Shown in pieces: positions 24,201 through 35,132 of a DNA stretch of 64,000 nucleotides (its first letter is position 1; each line of letters starts with the position of its first letter). The notes below the pieces were generated by a model. That model was not told the origin of the DNA. It saw nothing but the letters and a program-made list of their open reading frames with translations, and did not search any database. The DNA comes from Anaeramoeba flamelloides (taxonomy: Eukaryota > Metamonada > Anaeramoebidae). The position numbers and the translations under genes are program-made. The DNA is taken from positions 5,580,001 through 5,644,000 of the forward strand of contig JANTQA010000026.1 of the NCBI GenBank assembly GCA_027625915.1, read 5' to 3'.

Positions 24201-26782
24201 AATAAAATGATTACTAAACCAAAACCCACAGTAAGGATCAAAACTTGATTAATCGTGAAAGGAAATATTTTTATGAGTTCATCTGACACCCAACTATATG
24301 TGTACCAAACAGTTCTTAAATTTGTAATGATGAACCTTTCAATACCAATTTAAATCTAAAAAAAACAAAAAAAAAAAAATTAATTTTTTTGTTGGAACCA
24401 TCTTCTTGTTTAGGTTTGCTTTACTTTTAGAGAATGATCTTGGTTTTACTTTAAAAAAAAGAAAACAATAATACAAAAGTGCATTCTTCTCAATGATTAT
24501 TATCATTGAATCTTCTCTACTTGAATGATTATCATTGCGTAAACCAAAACTCATTCTACTCGAAAAAACTTTTAAAGTTGAAATTTCTATATCTACAAAA
24601 GAACAAAATCTAAAATATCTTAAAAAAATCAAGTTATTACATTATTTTTCTAAAAATCCTTTTTCTAATTTTAATTTTGAAATTCACCCTCAAGATTTAA
24701 ATACCAAATAACACCAATAGTTGTCGTATCCAGTTTAAAAAAAACATTTTCCTGAGAATAAGAAAGAGTTTCAATCCACCATCTTCTCGTGAAAATGTTC
24801 ATTTCATTTTCTGAGTAAAAATTTATTACTTAAAAATAGCAAAACTTATAATCATAACGACTGTCAAAAAAAGTACCTAAAACTAAACTCTCAAGAAGAA
24901 AAACCACAAATATTTGTTTATTATTCATCACAGTGGAATTCTTTCAAATAATTTTTAAAAACCTATTTGTTAATTATTAAAATTTGAGAATTGTGGGATT
25001 AAATTAAATCCCAATCAATATTTACCTTATATAAGTAACTAAATGGAAAGATAGAAGAATCTATTTTGGGGTTGTGTTTTTTTTTTTTTTTTATTTGATA
25101 CAAATTTAAATTTAATTTGTAAAAAAATAGTAAATGGGGTACTTTAAAATGAAACAAAAAAAATCCAAGTTTAATGGTGTTAGATTTTAAAACATCACTT
25201 TCCAAAATTTACTAAAAAATTTGTAATCATTAAAAGATTATACATCAGAATTCCAAAAGTAAAAATAAAAAAAAATCACGATTTATTTTTTTTGTTTGAT
25301 TTAATTATTATTTTGATTTTGATTTTGATTTTCATCAGGAGTTACTTTAGTCAGCCAAAATTTCAAGAATTTTCAAATTCAAAAGAGAACTAAATTGAGA
25401 TTTGTCTTGAAATCAAAAAAGAATTGTTTTGATTCCTTGGAATTTTACAAAAAGAATTATTTTTATTTTTATTTATTAAGGGACTAGTCTCTATTTTTTT
25501 TTTTTTTTTTTTTTTTGACCAATTTCTAAATAAGGATTCCTCTTATCTAGAAATAAGTTTAATATGAAAATAAACAGGGTTTTTCAAATCTAAGTAATTG
25601 GCAAAAAATTAACTCAATCTCTATTAAATTTAGGTAAAAAAATTTAATAGAGATTAGTCCCTTAAAAAAGGAATCATTATGTTAGCTCTGGAAATGTAAA
25701 AATGGGAAGAAAAAAGTTTTATTAATTATTTATTTTCATTTGATCCACCAAATTGTTTTAATGCAATTTATTGAAATGAAACACGTCAAGCAATGAAGAG
25801 AAGAATTCAAGAATCTTCCTCTTGAAATTTTCGATTGGATCATATAAATTCTTTTGTTTCAGCTTTTTAAAAAAAATGAGTCATAAAAGTTCTACAAAGC
25901 GTTACTCAAACTTTTTGGTTCACTCATTTGAAGTAGTTTGAGTAAAACTTGTATTACTCACTTTTTGAAAACAGATGTTTTTGATAAATTCATTTGAAAT
26001 AAGTGAGTTCCAAAAGGTTTGAAAAATTATCATTAACTCAAATCAACGAATTGTACAGTTTGATAAACACTTTTTAAAACTTGTAGTACTCATATTTTTA
26101 AAACAGATGTATTGGATAAAGACATTTTAAAAAAGTGAGTATTGGCAAGTAACCACTTCATCTTTTTTCTTTGTAACACTTTTTCCCAGTATAAAGAAAT
26201 TTCACCCAAATAGTGAAAAAATGAAAAAAAAATCAAAAACCAAAAAAAGATTAAAAAGAAAAAAATTTTCAAAATAAAAAAGTATTTTTTTTTAAAACGA
26301 AATTTATTATACCACATTATAAAAACCTTATATTACCCACATTATTTTGTTCTTTTGAAGAGAATTTTTTTATTAAATTGCTATAAATTATTAAATTTTC
26401 CTGATTTTTTTTTTCTCGTTTTTATTTGAAACTTATTTTTTTTTAAAAAAATAGCTCTGATCAGTTTAACTCCTTTAACTCGTTCAATTCACAACAAAAC
26501 ACATCGGTGTCTTTCTCCCAAGAAGAAGATCGTAATATCCTATTAAAAAGGAATCGAATCAAACAACGAACAAGAAGAGAAAAAATTAAAAATATTTTAA
26601 TGGAAAATTTAAATATGAAAAAACAGCAAGAAGAATTAGTCGGTATACTTAAACAATTACAATCGCAATTGAAAATGGAACGCGAATTAAGAATATCACA
26701 AGAACAGGAATTAACAAAATATAGAGAATTATTAAAACAATTACTATTAAAAGGAGTAAATATAAATCCTGAGGATTACTAA
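21208..26782 (+). CDS. Basic coiled-coil protein, bZIP-like, two exons
   Basis: Exon 1 (21208-21467) and exon 2 (26455-26782) join in phase to give 195 residues. Residues 1-86 are acidic and Gln-rich, with QEQEQEQ repeats at about 44-62. The joint reads LLNE-R-SDQFNSFNSFNS. Residues 117-128 are a basic stretch, KRNRIKQRTRR, that contains the bZIP spacing N-x7-R (N120, R128). It is followed by a long heptad helix (about 130-185) rich in Leu, Ile and Met. The spacing from R128 to the first Leu/Ile does not fit the canonical bZIP register well, so DNA binding is a suggestion only. The phase-2 joint is exact (CG|GTAATT ... ATAG|C), and both halves share the same Gln/Asn/Ser-rich character, which supports one gene. 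An extra small exon inside the long intron cannot be excluded. Confidence 0.65.
22265..23512 (+). mobile_element. 1.2-kb TTAA-bounded TIR element, copy A
   Basis: Aligns by eye, in inverse orientation, with 32662-33880 along its whole length. The left end TTAAGAAAGTATGCACATTT and the right end read inversely (TTATAAGAAGTAGGCAAATT) match each other and the sharper ends of copy B. It has no transposase; open frames are broken and not conserved. TTAA at the ends suggests a piggyBac-like target, but this is an inference. Confidence 0.65.
23480..24720 (-). repeat. 1.2-kb ORF-bearing repeat, intronic copy
   Basis: Matches 59650-60838 in opposite orientation over about 1.2 kb, clearly related throughout. 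On the minus strand it holds open blocks kept in both copies: SFVDIEISTLKV then MSFGLRNDNHSSREDS (24339-24632); a membrane-like block ERFIITNLRTVWYTYSWVSD ending FFDQC-stop (about 24120-24340); and LITCICCNAFYELKKRSSSW (23771-23974). By eye most differences in the first block change the amino acid, which argues against present selection. No family is recognised. It could be a decayed intron-bearing gene copy or a decayed DNA element. Its last bases overlap the edge of the neighbouring TIR element. Confidence 0.7.
25476..25665. repeat. 190-bp TTAA-bounded MITE
   Basis: Terminal inverted repeats of about 20 bp: TTAAGGGACTAGTCTCTATT at the left, AATAGAGATTAGTCCCTTAA at the right, with one mismatch. 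An inner hairpin lies next to the right end (ctctattaaatt / aatttaatagag). The inside (25515-25605) matches 14285-14400 in inverse orientation. A 25-bp T-run follows the left end. Non-coding. Confidence 0.75.
25947..26140 (+). repeat. Imperfect direct repeat with 'aaaaaagtgag' units
   Basis: 25947-26009 and 26078-26140 align: 'aacttgta.tactca', 'aaaacagatgt', 'gataaa', then 'agtgagt'. Related 'ttaaaaaagtgag' units occur at 32230-32480 and 62530-62830. Confidence 0.55.
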
Positions 26783-27249
26783 ACTAAATATATTTATTCG
26801 TATTCAATTTGTAATTTTATACATCAGCATAAATTGTGTTATAATATCACCCATCAAAATTATTTTACGAAAAGAAATATATTTTTATGATTTTTATCTT
26901 ATACTAAATAATTTCAATAAAAAATAAATTTTTTTTTATTCATTGAAATGAATAAAACTAAAATATTATTCAAAAATTTGTTAAATAAGGAAATACAATA
27001 TCTATTAATAATCACACTTTATTGATTTGTTTATTTGTAATCATTATATTTTTTTTGTAGAAAATCTTGTAAATGAAAAATATTTTTTTTTATTGATTTA
27101 TCAAGATAAATTAGTAATTAAAGAAAATTTATCACAATAAAAGACTAGAGTAGAAAAAAAAAATAAGAAGAAGAATAAAAAAGAATAATATCATTTGTAT
27201 GTCAAATTTAAAAATGTTTACACTATCTTTGTATTTTTCAGATTTCGTA

Positions 27250-27445
27250 AAAGAAGAGATAAATCAAAGATTCTACTCTATTCTTTTAAATTCTGGAAAA
27301 CCTAGACACTTGACGTCACTTGAACGCACTTTCGTTAGTTTTTTTTTAATTTTAGAAATAAAAATTGTAATTTTATTTTCTAAAATTTAAAAGAATAGAG
27401 TTAAATTAAATATTTTACTCTATTCTTTTGATTACTGGAAAAGCC
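27250..27445. repeat. 'GTTAGGTTTTCCAG' repeat group, copy 3
   Basis: 'tactctattcttttaaattctggaaaacctagac' type sequence occurs twice (27278-27310 and 27417-27445), around a hairpin 'aattttagaaataaaa' / 'ttttattttctaaaatt' at 27346-27389. Confidence 0.55.
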
Positions 27446-28278
27446 CCTTTTAGCTTTTTTTAAAAATAAGATATTAAAAGGAAATTTCAATTTTTTTCGT
27501 TTAGCAAAAAATAATTATTTATTGAACGTATTGGAAAATAATTGTATTTTTTAAAGAATAATAATTATAACTTTAAAATTTTTAGAAGAGTTTTAATATT
27601 TTACAAAGAAATTTTGTTTTTGTTCTACAATAAAATTTGATTTTTTAAAATTAAATTTTCTTGATATTAGGGAATTTTTGAATTGTATTCACAAAATTCA
27701 AAATCAATTTTTTTCTATAAAAAATAATTTAAATTGTTAAAAGTATTCTTGTGAATAAGACCAAACAATTTATTAAAAAAATTTTTTTTGCAATTTTTTT
27801 TCATTTTTTGAAAACGAGAAAACAAACTTTTTCAAACCTAAATAAAAAAATTTTTTTTTATTTAATCTCAATTAAATACCAAGCTTTTATGAAACTTCTA
27901 TCAAATATATATTTATTGAATCACCTATACTTCAATTGGTTTTATTGACTGGAATTTGAATCGAAATATTAATCATTAAAACGAATAACCAAATAAAAAA
28001 TTTCTTTCAAAATCAAGACGTTTCAAACATAAAACTAAAAATATATGTTTACATTTTCAAGAATTAACTTAATTGACAATAAAAATAAAAGGTTACTTTT
28101 TTTATTATTTTTCCTAATAAAAAAAGTTTTTGATAACATGTAATAAATGTGCAGTAAAGGTGGTATAAACGTTTAAAATGTTATAAAATTTTATAATAAC
28201 AACTTTTATATCTAAATGTTGATAAGAAAATGTGTTATAAAATTTGTAACATATTCTAAGTCTGTTATAATACTGTTC

Positions 28279-28758
28279 CAGGTCTACCATAAAATTTTAA
28301 ATAAAACACAATTGAGTTTTGCATTCTTATTTTTCATTTTCAAAAAATTCGGAAATAAGAGTTATTATTTAAATAATAATAATGATAAATGAACTATTAT
28401 TCAAATTTTGGTCAATAAAAAAAAAAAAAATTCAAGATCCCATGAAACTTAAAAATTACCATTCCAAAACAGCTCAAAAAAATTTTTCAATAAATGAGTT
28501 ATTATTCAAGATTTTGAAACATCAAAAAAAAAATTATCAAGAGTCTTGCAGCAATTTAAAATATAGTTCAAAAATGGTAAATTTTTAAAGATCATTAAAT
28601 ATTGATAATTTTTTTTTTGATGTTTCAAAATCTTGAATAATAACTCATTTATTGAAAAATTTTTTTGAAACAATAACTCTTATTTCCAATTTTTTTGAAA
28701 ATGGAAAATAAGAATAGAAAACTCAATTGTGTTTTATTTAAAATTTTGTGGTAGACTT
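28279..28758. repeat. Compound fold-back palindrome, 480 bp
   Basis: Outer arms 28279-28372 and 28670-28758 are inverted copies ('aaaacacaattgagtttt' / 'aaaactcaattgtgtttt'). Inner arms 28477-28542 and 28600-28664 are also inverted copies ('gagttattattcaagatttt' / 'aaaatcttgaataataactc'). The outer arm alone also occurs at 18363-18480. Non-coding. Confidence 0.85.
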
Positions 28759-30514
28759 GAGAAGTCTTTCAGAATATTTTTCAAGAAATAATAAAAAAAT
28801 CATCATATAAACTATTTTTCAGTCAAAGGGGCCCAGTTGTAATGGTATAATACACGTGTTTAAAGGGTTTGCATAGAAATTGGAAGAAAAATTTTATTTT
28901 GGAAATTTTCAAAATTAAAATCATTTTTTCACATTTCTAATCATTTTTGTTTTTTTTTTGTGTGTTTTTTTTAAAAACCTAATTCATTTGCAAAAAAATT
29001 TTTTATTGCAAGATCAATAGTCACTTGGTAAAAATGTGTTATTCTAAGGTCATTGAAACCATGTAAAGATTGTTGAGAAATCTATTGATTTCTATTGCAA
29101 TTCAATTCGATCTTTGATCTTGATATTTGTTTAATAAATGTGAAAAATTTTCACTTCATTTTCATTTCCTTTTTCAAATAGAGACCACAAATACCAACAA
29201 ACTTTGTTTGGGGGCTTAATTTCTAAAAAGAAAAGTGTAGAAAATGAAGTGAAAAATGTTTCATATTTATTATTCAAATACCAGTAGAAGTTCAAAACGA
29301 ACATCGTTGTTTTTCTCAATAGGGCCCTAAGAATTTGAGTTTTTCAATTTTTAAGAAAAGCTATTGATTAATTAGTTTTCTTTCAGACATGTATCAACAT
29401 TTCTTTGAGGTGTATTATTCTCTTTATTTCTTATTTGTTCTTCAAAGGTCAATTATATAAAATAATTGATATTTGAAAAAAACGTTGGTCCCCTTTGACT
29501 GAAACAGAGTTTATATGGAAATTTTGTTATAACACTGTTATACAGATATTATAAAACAAGTTTTTTTATTATGGTTATATTGAAAACATGAGAATTTTGT
29601 ATTTCAAAAAAAAAAAAACCCAAATTAATAAATTGTTTATATGAGCTTAACTTACAACTCTAATAAGTCGAAACATAATTATAAAAAAAACAAATTTTCA
29701 AGATCTTGATAAGATTTCATTGTATTTTTATAAAATACTACTCCCCTTATAAAAAATTGAATTCTTAATTGCTCAATAATATTTTTAAGAGAATTATTCA
29801 AATTCTGTATCAGTGCTAGAGCACTAATATTATTTACTTTCAATTAGAAATTCCAAATGCAATAATTTTTCAATTTTTTTATTCTAAGATTAACTCATTA
29901 AATATCAACTTAAATATTGAAAGGGTGATTAATTTTGTTGGATTTTAGGAGATCTTTGTATTATCAATATATTTCTAATATGTGAAAAAAATTTTGTTGC
30001 TTCGCTCTTTGTACTCAATAAAAAAAAACAATTATTTTTAGCAACTAATCTAGATTTCAGTACAACTTTATGAAAAATATTTTTCAACGTGGAAGTTTAA
30101 AAGTTGACAATTGTATTTTTAAATTTGTAATGGTAAGTAGATTTTTTTTGAAAATTAATGAGTTTTTTACCTCTACAATGGATCTTTTTAAATTGAGGGG
30201 ATCAACAAATAGTACTTATTTTTATTGGAATTATGAGAGAAACTTGGGTCCATGAATCGCTTATATGACATACACACAATAACAACATAATTTGTATGTT
30301 AGATATCTTTGTGGTAGATGCTAATCACTGAAATTTCAAATCCACTTTGTATTGTTTTTCAAAAATGATTTCAATATTCACTCTCAATTTTTAAGAATAA
30401 TTCTTAAATCCAATTAAAAGTTTTCTTCAGTACTTTTGTTTCCTACCTTCTAAAAAAAATACCATTAGAATACTAATCTATTCATTTTTTCATTTTTTTC
30501 TTTATCTTTTTCAA

Positions 30515-33500
30515 ATGAAACTTTTGAGTTTAATACTAACACTATTATTTTTGCTGCTACCTTCATTTTTGTGCTTAAGTGAAGATAGAAAGCAATTTGA
30601 AGAATTTAAGATCAAATATAATAAGGCCTATGAGTCTGCAACAAAAGAAGAACAAGCATTTAATAATTTTGTAGCTACAAAGAAATTTATCGACACACAC
30701 AACTCGAGAACCGATCTCTCGTATAAACTTGGTATGAATCAATTTGGTGATTTGTACTCACCTAAAGAAGAAGATTATAGTTATCGATCGCTTACAGGCA
30801 AAATTGACGAAACAGCACCCCAAGAAGACACTATAAATTGGAATACTGTCGGTGCTGTCACAGCTGTTCCTTATGAAGGAATTTGTGCTAGTTCATGGGC
30901 TTTTGGTGCAATTGGTGCCATTGAAAGTGCCGCATATCTTGCTAGTGATATTTTACAAAATGCAGCTGCACAAGAGTTGATTGATTGTGTTCCTAATAAC
31001 TATGGCTGTTATGGTGGAAGACAGGATATTGTAAGTTTTATAAAATTCTTTCTTTTTTTTTTTTTCTTTTTATTAAAAGTAACCTTTGACGAATATTTGA
31101 ATGTTAAAACTTTTTAACAACGATCGTAATAAATCTCTTAAAAATAAACAATAAATTGTCTTCTTGTCTTTTATTTTGGGTGGTTACCCAGAACAAAAAA
31201 AAAAAAAAAAAAAAAAATTGAATACTTTTTAACATTCAAAAATAAGAAAAAAAAAAAAAAAAAAGAAAAAAAAAACATCACCCAAAATAAGATTTTCTGA
31301 CATTAACATTTCAGTTCATTTTGAAATCGTCCATACAAAGAAATTGACCGGTTTGGTCTCTATTATTTTTAAATAAATGATTCCTACATTTTTTATGGGT
31401 AGATCCTCACTAATAGGCTGATCGATTAATATTTCAAAATAAATTAAAAGAATGAAACTTGAACGAAATAATTTTAAACAGTAATATAGTCACTCACAGT
31501 GCAAAAACTGATGTATCAATACTATTATTTTCCAAATAAAAAATGAAAATTTTTAGTTCATATCCCAAAATATTTTTCAAGTTTATAAGCCGAAGAAAAT
31601 CCAAAGATTCTTTACAACTAATTGTTTAGAAATGATATTTTTAGACAATAAATTAAACTTCCTGAGTTAACTCTAAGACAAAATTTTTACTCTTCTAATT
31701 TGATTGTAACAGTAATAATTAATATTCAGTTTGGAAATTGAAATAAAAATTTTCCTTTATTAATTGGAAAATAACAGTATTTTGAGTTTTATTACTAAAT
31801 TTGTCTTTTTTCCAAAAACTATAAAACTTTTCCTGTTCGCCCGATGGAATAGAGAGGTTTCTAGACAACAAATTTGAGGTTATTAATAGCAAAAAAAAAC
31901 AATTTAATAATTGAATAAAAATGTTTGAGGTTGTTTTGTTTTTTGATTTCTGGAAATTATTTTCAATTTTTAATTTTCTGTTTCAACTCCAAACATTTTT
32001 ATTTGTTTTTTAAATGGAATTTTTAGCTCTTAGAATCCTCAAGTCCACTGAAAAGAAAGCACTGCCTTGTGGGTGCATTGGAAAAGTTTTATCATTTTTG
32101 GAAAAATGACAAATTTAGTAATAAAACTCAAAATATTAAGACATCAGTTTTTGCACATGTGTTTTAGCACAGTTGTCTCTTTTTTTTTTTTTTTTTTTTT
32201 TTTGAGATTGTAAGAATTATAACTTTTTTTAAAGTACTGTTTTAAAAACAGTGAGGATTACTTTACAGAATTAAAACGTTTTTAAAGTTTTATGTTTTAA
32301 TAAAGTGTGGACTTTTTTTTAAAAAGTGCTTTTTCATACACCAACCTCTTCCTCACATTTTAAGGTTGACTCCTCACTTTTTTTTAAATAGAAAAGTTCA
32401 AATATTTTTCATTTTTTTAAAATAGAAAAAGTTTCCACTTTTTTAAAATAGAAAACTTCAAAAAAGTTTTAAAAAAGACCTTACTTTATTAAAACGCCAG
32501 TAGTTTAAAAAAAGTTATAATTTTTACAATCTCAAAAATATATAATACTTTTTATATTCCTCTTCAGAAATATACATTTATTGGATGAGTTTGTTTGATT
32601 TTAAAACAATTTATTTTAACAAATTTATATAAAAACTCAAAAATTTTTTAGAATTTTTTATTTAAGGAAGTCAGTACATTTTACGGTTTTTAAAAACTTT
32701 TAATAATGTGAACCTTACTTAAAAAATATTTTTTGAGTAACACCATATATTGAAACTTTGAAACCAAAACATCATTCGCTGCTCTATTTGTGAAAAGAAA
32801 AAGAACCCAAGTAATTCAGAGTTGGATCTTTCATTTTTCGATTTTTTGAACATTTTTTTTGATTAAATTTTTGATTTTATTAAATTTGGTTTTGGATCTA
32901 GAAATGTGTTTATACGAATGAGTGAAATTAATCCAAGAGTAAACCCAAAAAATAGACCCGAAAAGGTGTATATTTGAATCAAATATTTACTTTTAGAAGA
33001 CCAAACATGAAAGATCACCTTCCCAAATAAATTTGTTGAAATCAAAAATGAAAAAAAAAAAAACGATAAAAGCCTATTTTTGAAGATTTGTTTTCTTTAT
33101 CTTCTTGATTTGTATGAATACAAACAATTTATTACGTTGAATTTCTCGCACCATTACTATTTATTATTTTTTTACAAAACATTTTTTTACAAATTTGCTT
33201 TCAAAATTCTAATTTTCAAATATTTTTATCAAACCAATGACAAAGAATACTATTTCAAAAATTAAAATAGAGTGGTTAAATTCTTAGAATCAAACAAACA
33301 GTTAAAAAAGATTCAACCCAAAATAAAAAGAAAAATTTAGAAAAAATTTCAATCAGATTCAGAATTATTTTTAGTTCTCATTTTAATGGGAAAATAAATA
33401 ATTATAAAAACAAACGAATTTAGTCCAATAAACCTTTATTTCTGATGAATAATTCCATAAATATCCTATTTTCTGAACCCAATCAAGAATTAGATGAATT

Positions 33501-35132
33501 AAATAAAAATAGGATTTTTAAATTCATTTTTGGAAAATTCTATGGAAATAAAAAGTAATTTGTTTCTCAAAAATTTTTACAAACAAAAATTATTTCCATG
33601 AAGAATTAAAAACAAAACCAAATTAAGAATAAGTAATTGTATCAAATGTTACAGATAAGATCAAGAAATAAATGATTTGTATTTATTTTTTCTTGATCAA
33701 TCTTTTAATTTTTTTGAATTCCATTTTTTAGTTTGGTATGAAAATATATTATACTAAGGAGATCTGGCACCCTCATATTTATTAAAATATCAATGTATTT
33801 GGTTAAAGAAATGATCTGGATAAAACAGTTTCACATAAATGATGGCACTCAAAATTTAAAAAATGTACTTACTTCCTTAATTATTTAACGATATTTTCTT
33901 TTTCATTGAGTTAATGATTTTGAGAATTTTTTTTGATTTTGAGAATTCAATCTCTTTTTTAATTTAACCTTTAAACAGGGTTCTTTGTTTTTGGCTTATT
34001 TTGATAAAAATACAATTTGAAATCAGAATTGTTTTCAAAAAGTTTTGTAAAATAATAATAAATAGTAATGGTCTGAGAAACCCAAGGAAATAAATTGTCG
34101 AGATCCATAAAAAATAAGAATTTAAAGAAAACTAACCTTAGAATATATTTTTATGATATTTTTTCGTTCTGGGATTCATCGAACTTCTGAGAGAAAGTGG
34201 ATCTTTCTAGTTTGGTGAGAAAAAAAGAAAAGATTTGTTTCAAAAAAAAAAACACCTTTTCGGATCTTTTTTTTTGGTTTACTGTTTGATTAAGTTCAAT
34301 CGTTCCCATAAACACATTTCTCGTTTCCAAAACCTAATTTAATAAAACCAAAAATTTAATCAAAAAAAAGTTTTAAAAAAATTGAAAAAATTAAAGATTC
34401 AACTCTGATCTACATTTACTTTTTATTCTTTTTGCTAATAGAATAATTAATGATATTTTGATTTCAATGTTTCAAGGTCTTGTTGAACACAAAAAAAATA
34501 AAATTTTCATTAATTTTTTCACAATTTAAATTTTTCAAAATGGAAAAAATGTTTTCAATCTTTAAATGAAATTTCTTTTGTTTCAACAATTCAAAAAAAA
34601 ACATAGAATAATTAAATAACATATTATTTTTTGATTTATAAATTAATATAAAATATAAATTTGGAATCAATTATAGGCATTTGATTGGGTTAAAAGTAAT
34701 GGGGGTTTATGTGTTTCAAACCATTATTCTTATTCTGGGAAAGATGGTATCTGTCAAAGCGGTGGGTGTTCAAATCATTTTTTTTTAACTGGGCACACGA
34801 TGGTAGATGAAGGCGATGAAGATAAACTCCAAAGTGCAGTTAAAGGGAGACCAGTAGCTGCCGCAATTGACTCATCACTTTTAACCTTTCTTTTTTATAA
34901 ATCGGGTGTTTATTCAGATGAGTCTTGTTCGAAAACCGAGCAAACACATGTTGTTTTAATTGTGGGATACGGTACTACGGGTGGTGAAAATTATTGGATA
35001 TTAAGAAATTCATATGGTAAAGGATGGGGTGATGAAGGATATATGCTTTTACTTAAGGGCGGTGGAAATGAATGTGGTATAGCTTCAAACGCTTTTTATC
35101 CAACTGGAGTTCATACAACCAGTGAAATTTAA
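30515..35132 (+). CDS. Papain-family (C1A) protein with Ser in place of catalytic Cys
   Basis: Exons 30515-31030 and 34677-35132 join in phase 0 to give 323 residues, normal for a cathepsin-like preproprotein. Residues 1-21 are a signal peptide. An I29 inhibitor prodomain follows at about 27-85 (EEFKIKYNKAY, GMNQFGDL). The mature papain fold starts near 105 (INWNTVGAVTAV). Where active enzymes have the oxyanion Gln and the catalytic Cys, this protein reads E121-G-I-C124-A-S-S127-W-A-F. So Gln is Glu and Cys is Ser. The His (TH263VVLIVGYG) and Asn (RN283SYGKGWGDEGY) are present, and disulfide Cys (C124, C158, C165) remain. It is likely secreted or lysosomal. It may be a Ser-type hydrolase like silicatein, or a non-catalytic homologue; silicatein and SERA5 are precedents for the Cys-to-Ser change. 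The reading frame is intact, so it does not look like a pseudogene. Confidence 0.92.
31499..32156. repeat. Fold-back repeat in intron
   Basis: A 16-bp inverted pair, gtgcaaaaactgatgt (31499-31514) and acatcagtttttgcac (32141-32156), frames a longer inverted pair. That pair is 31773-31832 ('ttttgagttttattactaaa') and 32079-32136 ('tttagtaataaaactcaaaa'). Confidence 0.7.
32195..32548. repeat. Fold-back repeat with 'aaaaaagtg' units
   Basis: Ends are inverted copies: 'gagattgtaagaattataac' at about 32203 and 'gttataatttttacaatctc' at about 32514-32535. The inside carries many 'cactttttttaaa' / 'ttaaaaaagtg' units, related to those at 25.9-26.1 kb and 62.5-62.8 kb. Confidence 0.7.
32662..33880 (-). 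mobile_element. 1.2-kb TTAA-bounded TIR element, copy B
   Basis: Left end TTAAGGAAGTCAGTACATTT and right end AAATGTACTTACTTCCTTAA are near-perfect inverted repeats of about 20 bp, each starting with TTAA. The whole is the inverse of 22265-23512. No transposase frame is seen, so it is non-autonomous. Confidence 0.75.
33881..34530 (+). repeat. Partial second copy of the TTAA-TIR element
   Basis: Follows copy B directly and matches the right half of copy A (22811-23470) in direct orientation: 'gatattttctttttc', 'ataataaatagtaatgg', 'cataaacacatttctcg', 'atagaataattaatg'. With copy B it makes a 1.8-kb arrangement with ~620-bp inverted arms (32690-33370 and 33890-34510). Confidence 0.65.

Larger units (their letters stand above)
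21468..26454 (+). other. 4987-bp intron of the bZIP-like gene
   Basis: Donor CG|GTAATT, acceptor AAATAG|C. It contains the 1.25-kb TTAA-TIR element (22265-23512), an antisense copy of the 1.2-kb ORF-bearing repeat (23480-24720), the 190-bp TTAA MITE (25476-25665) and an imperfect direct repeat (25947-26140). The rest is AT-rich without assignable features. Confidence 0.65.
26783..30514. other. Noncoding region with palindromes
   Basis: No gene is supported. It holds a fold-back group copy (27250-27445), a 28130-28260 block similar to 30-175, a large compound palindrome (28279-28758), and a block (30150-30370) related to 15360-15560. The open frame at 29131-29319 (-) and others here are unrecognised. 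Confidence 0.55.
31031..34676 (+). other. 3646-bp intron of the papain-family gene
   Basis: Donor GATATT|GTAAGT, acceptor TTATAG|GCA, phase 0. The joint GGRQDI-AFDWVKSNGG matches the papain fold order. Contents: poly(A)-rich hairpin (31170-31290), fold-back 31773-32136, fold-back 32195-32548, the 1.2-kb TTAA-TIR element (32662-33880) and a partial further copy (33881-34530). Confidence 0.9.
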
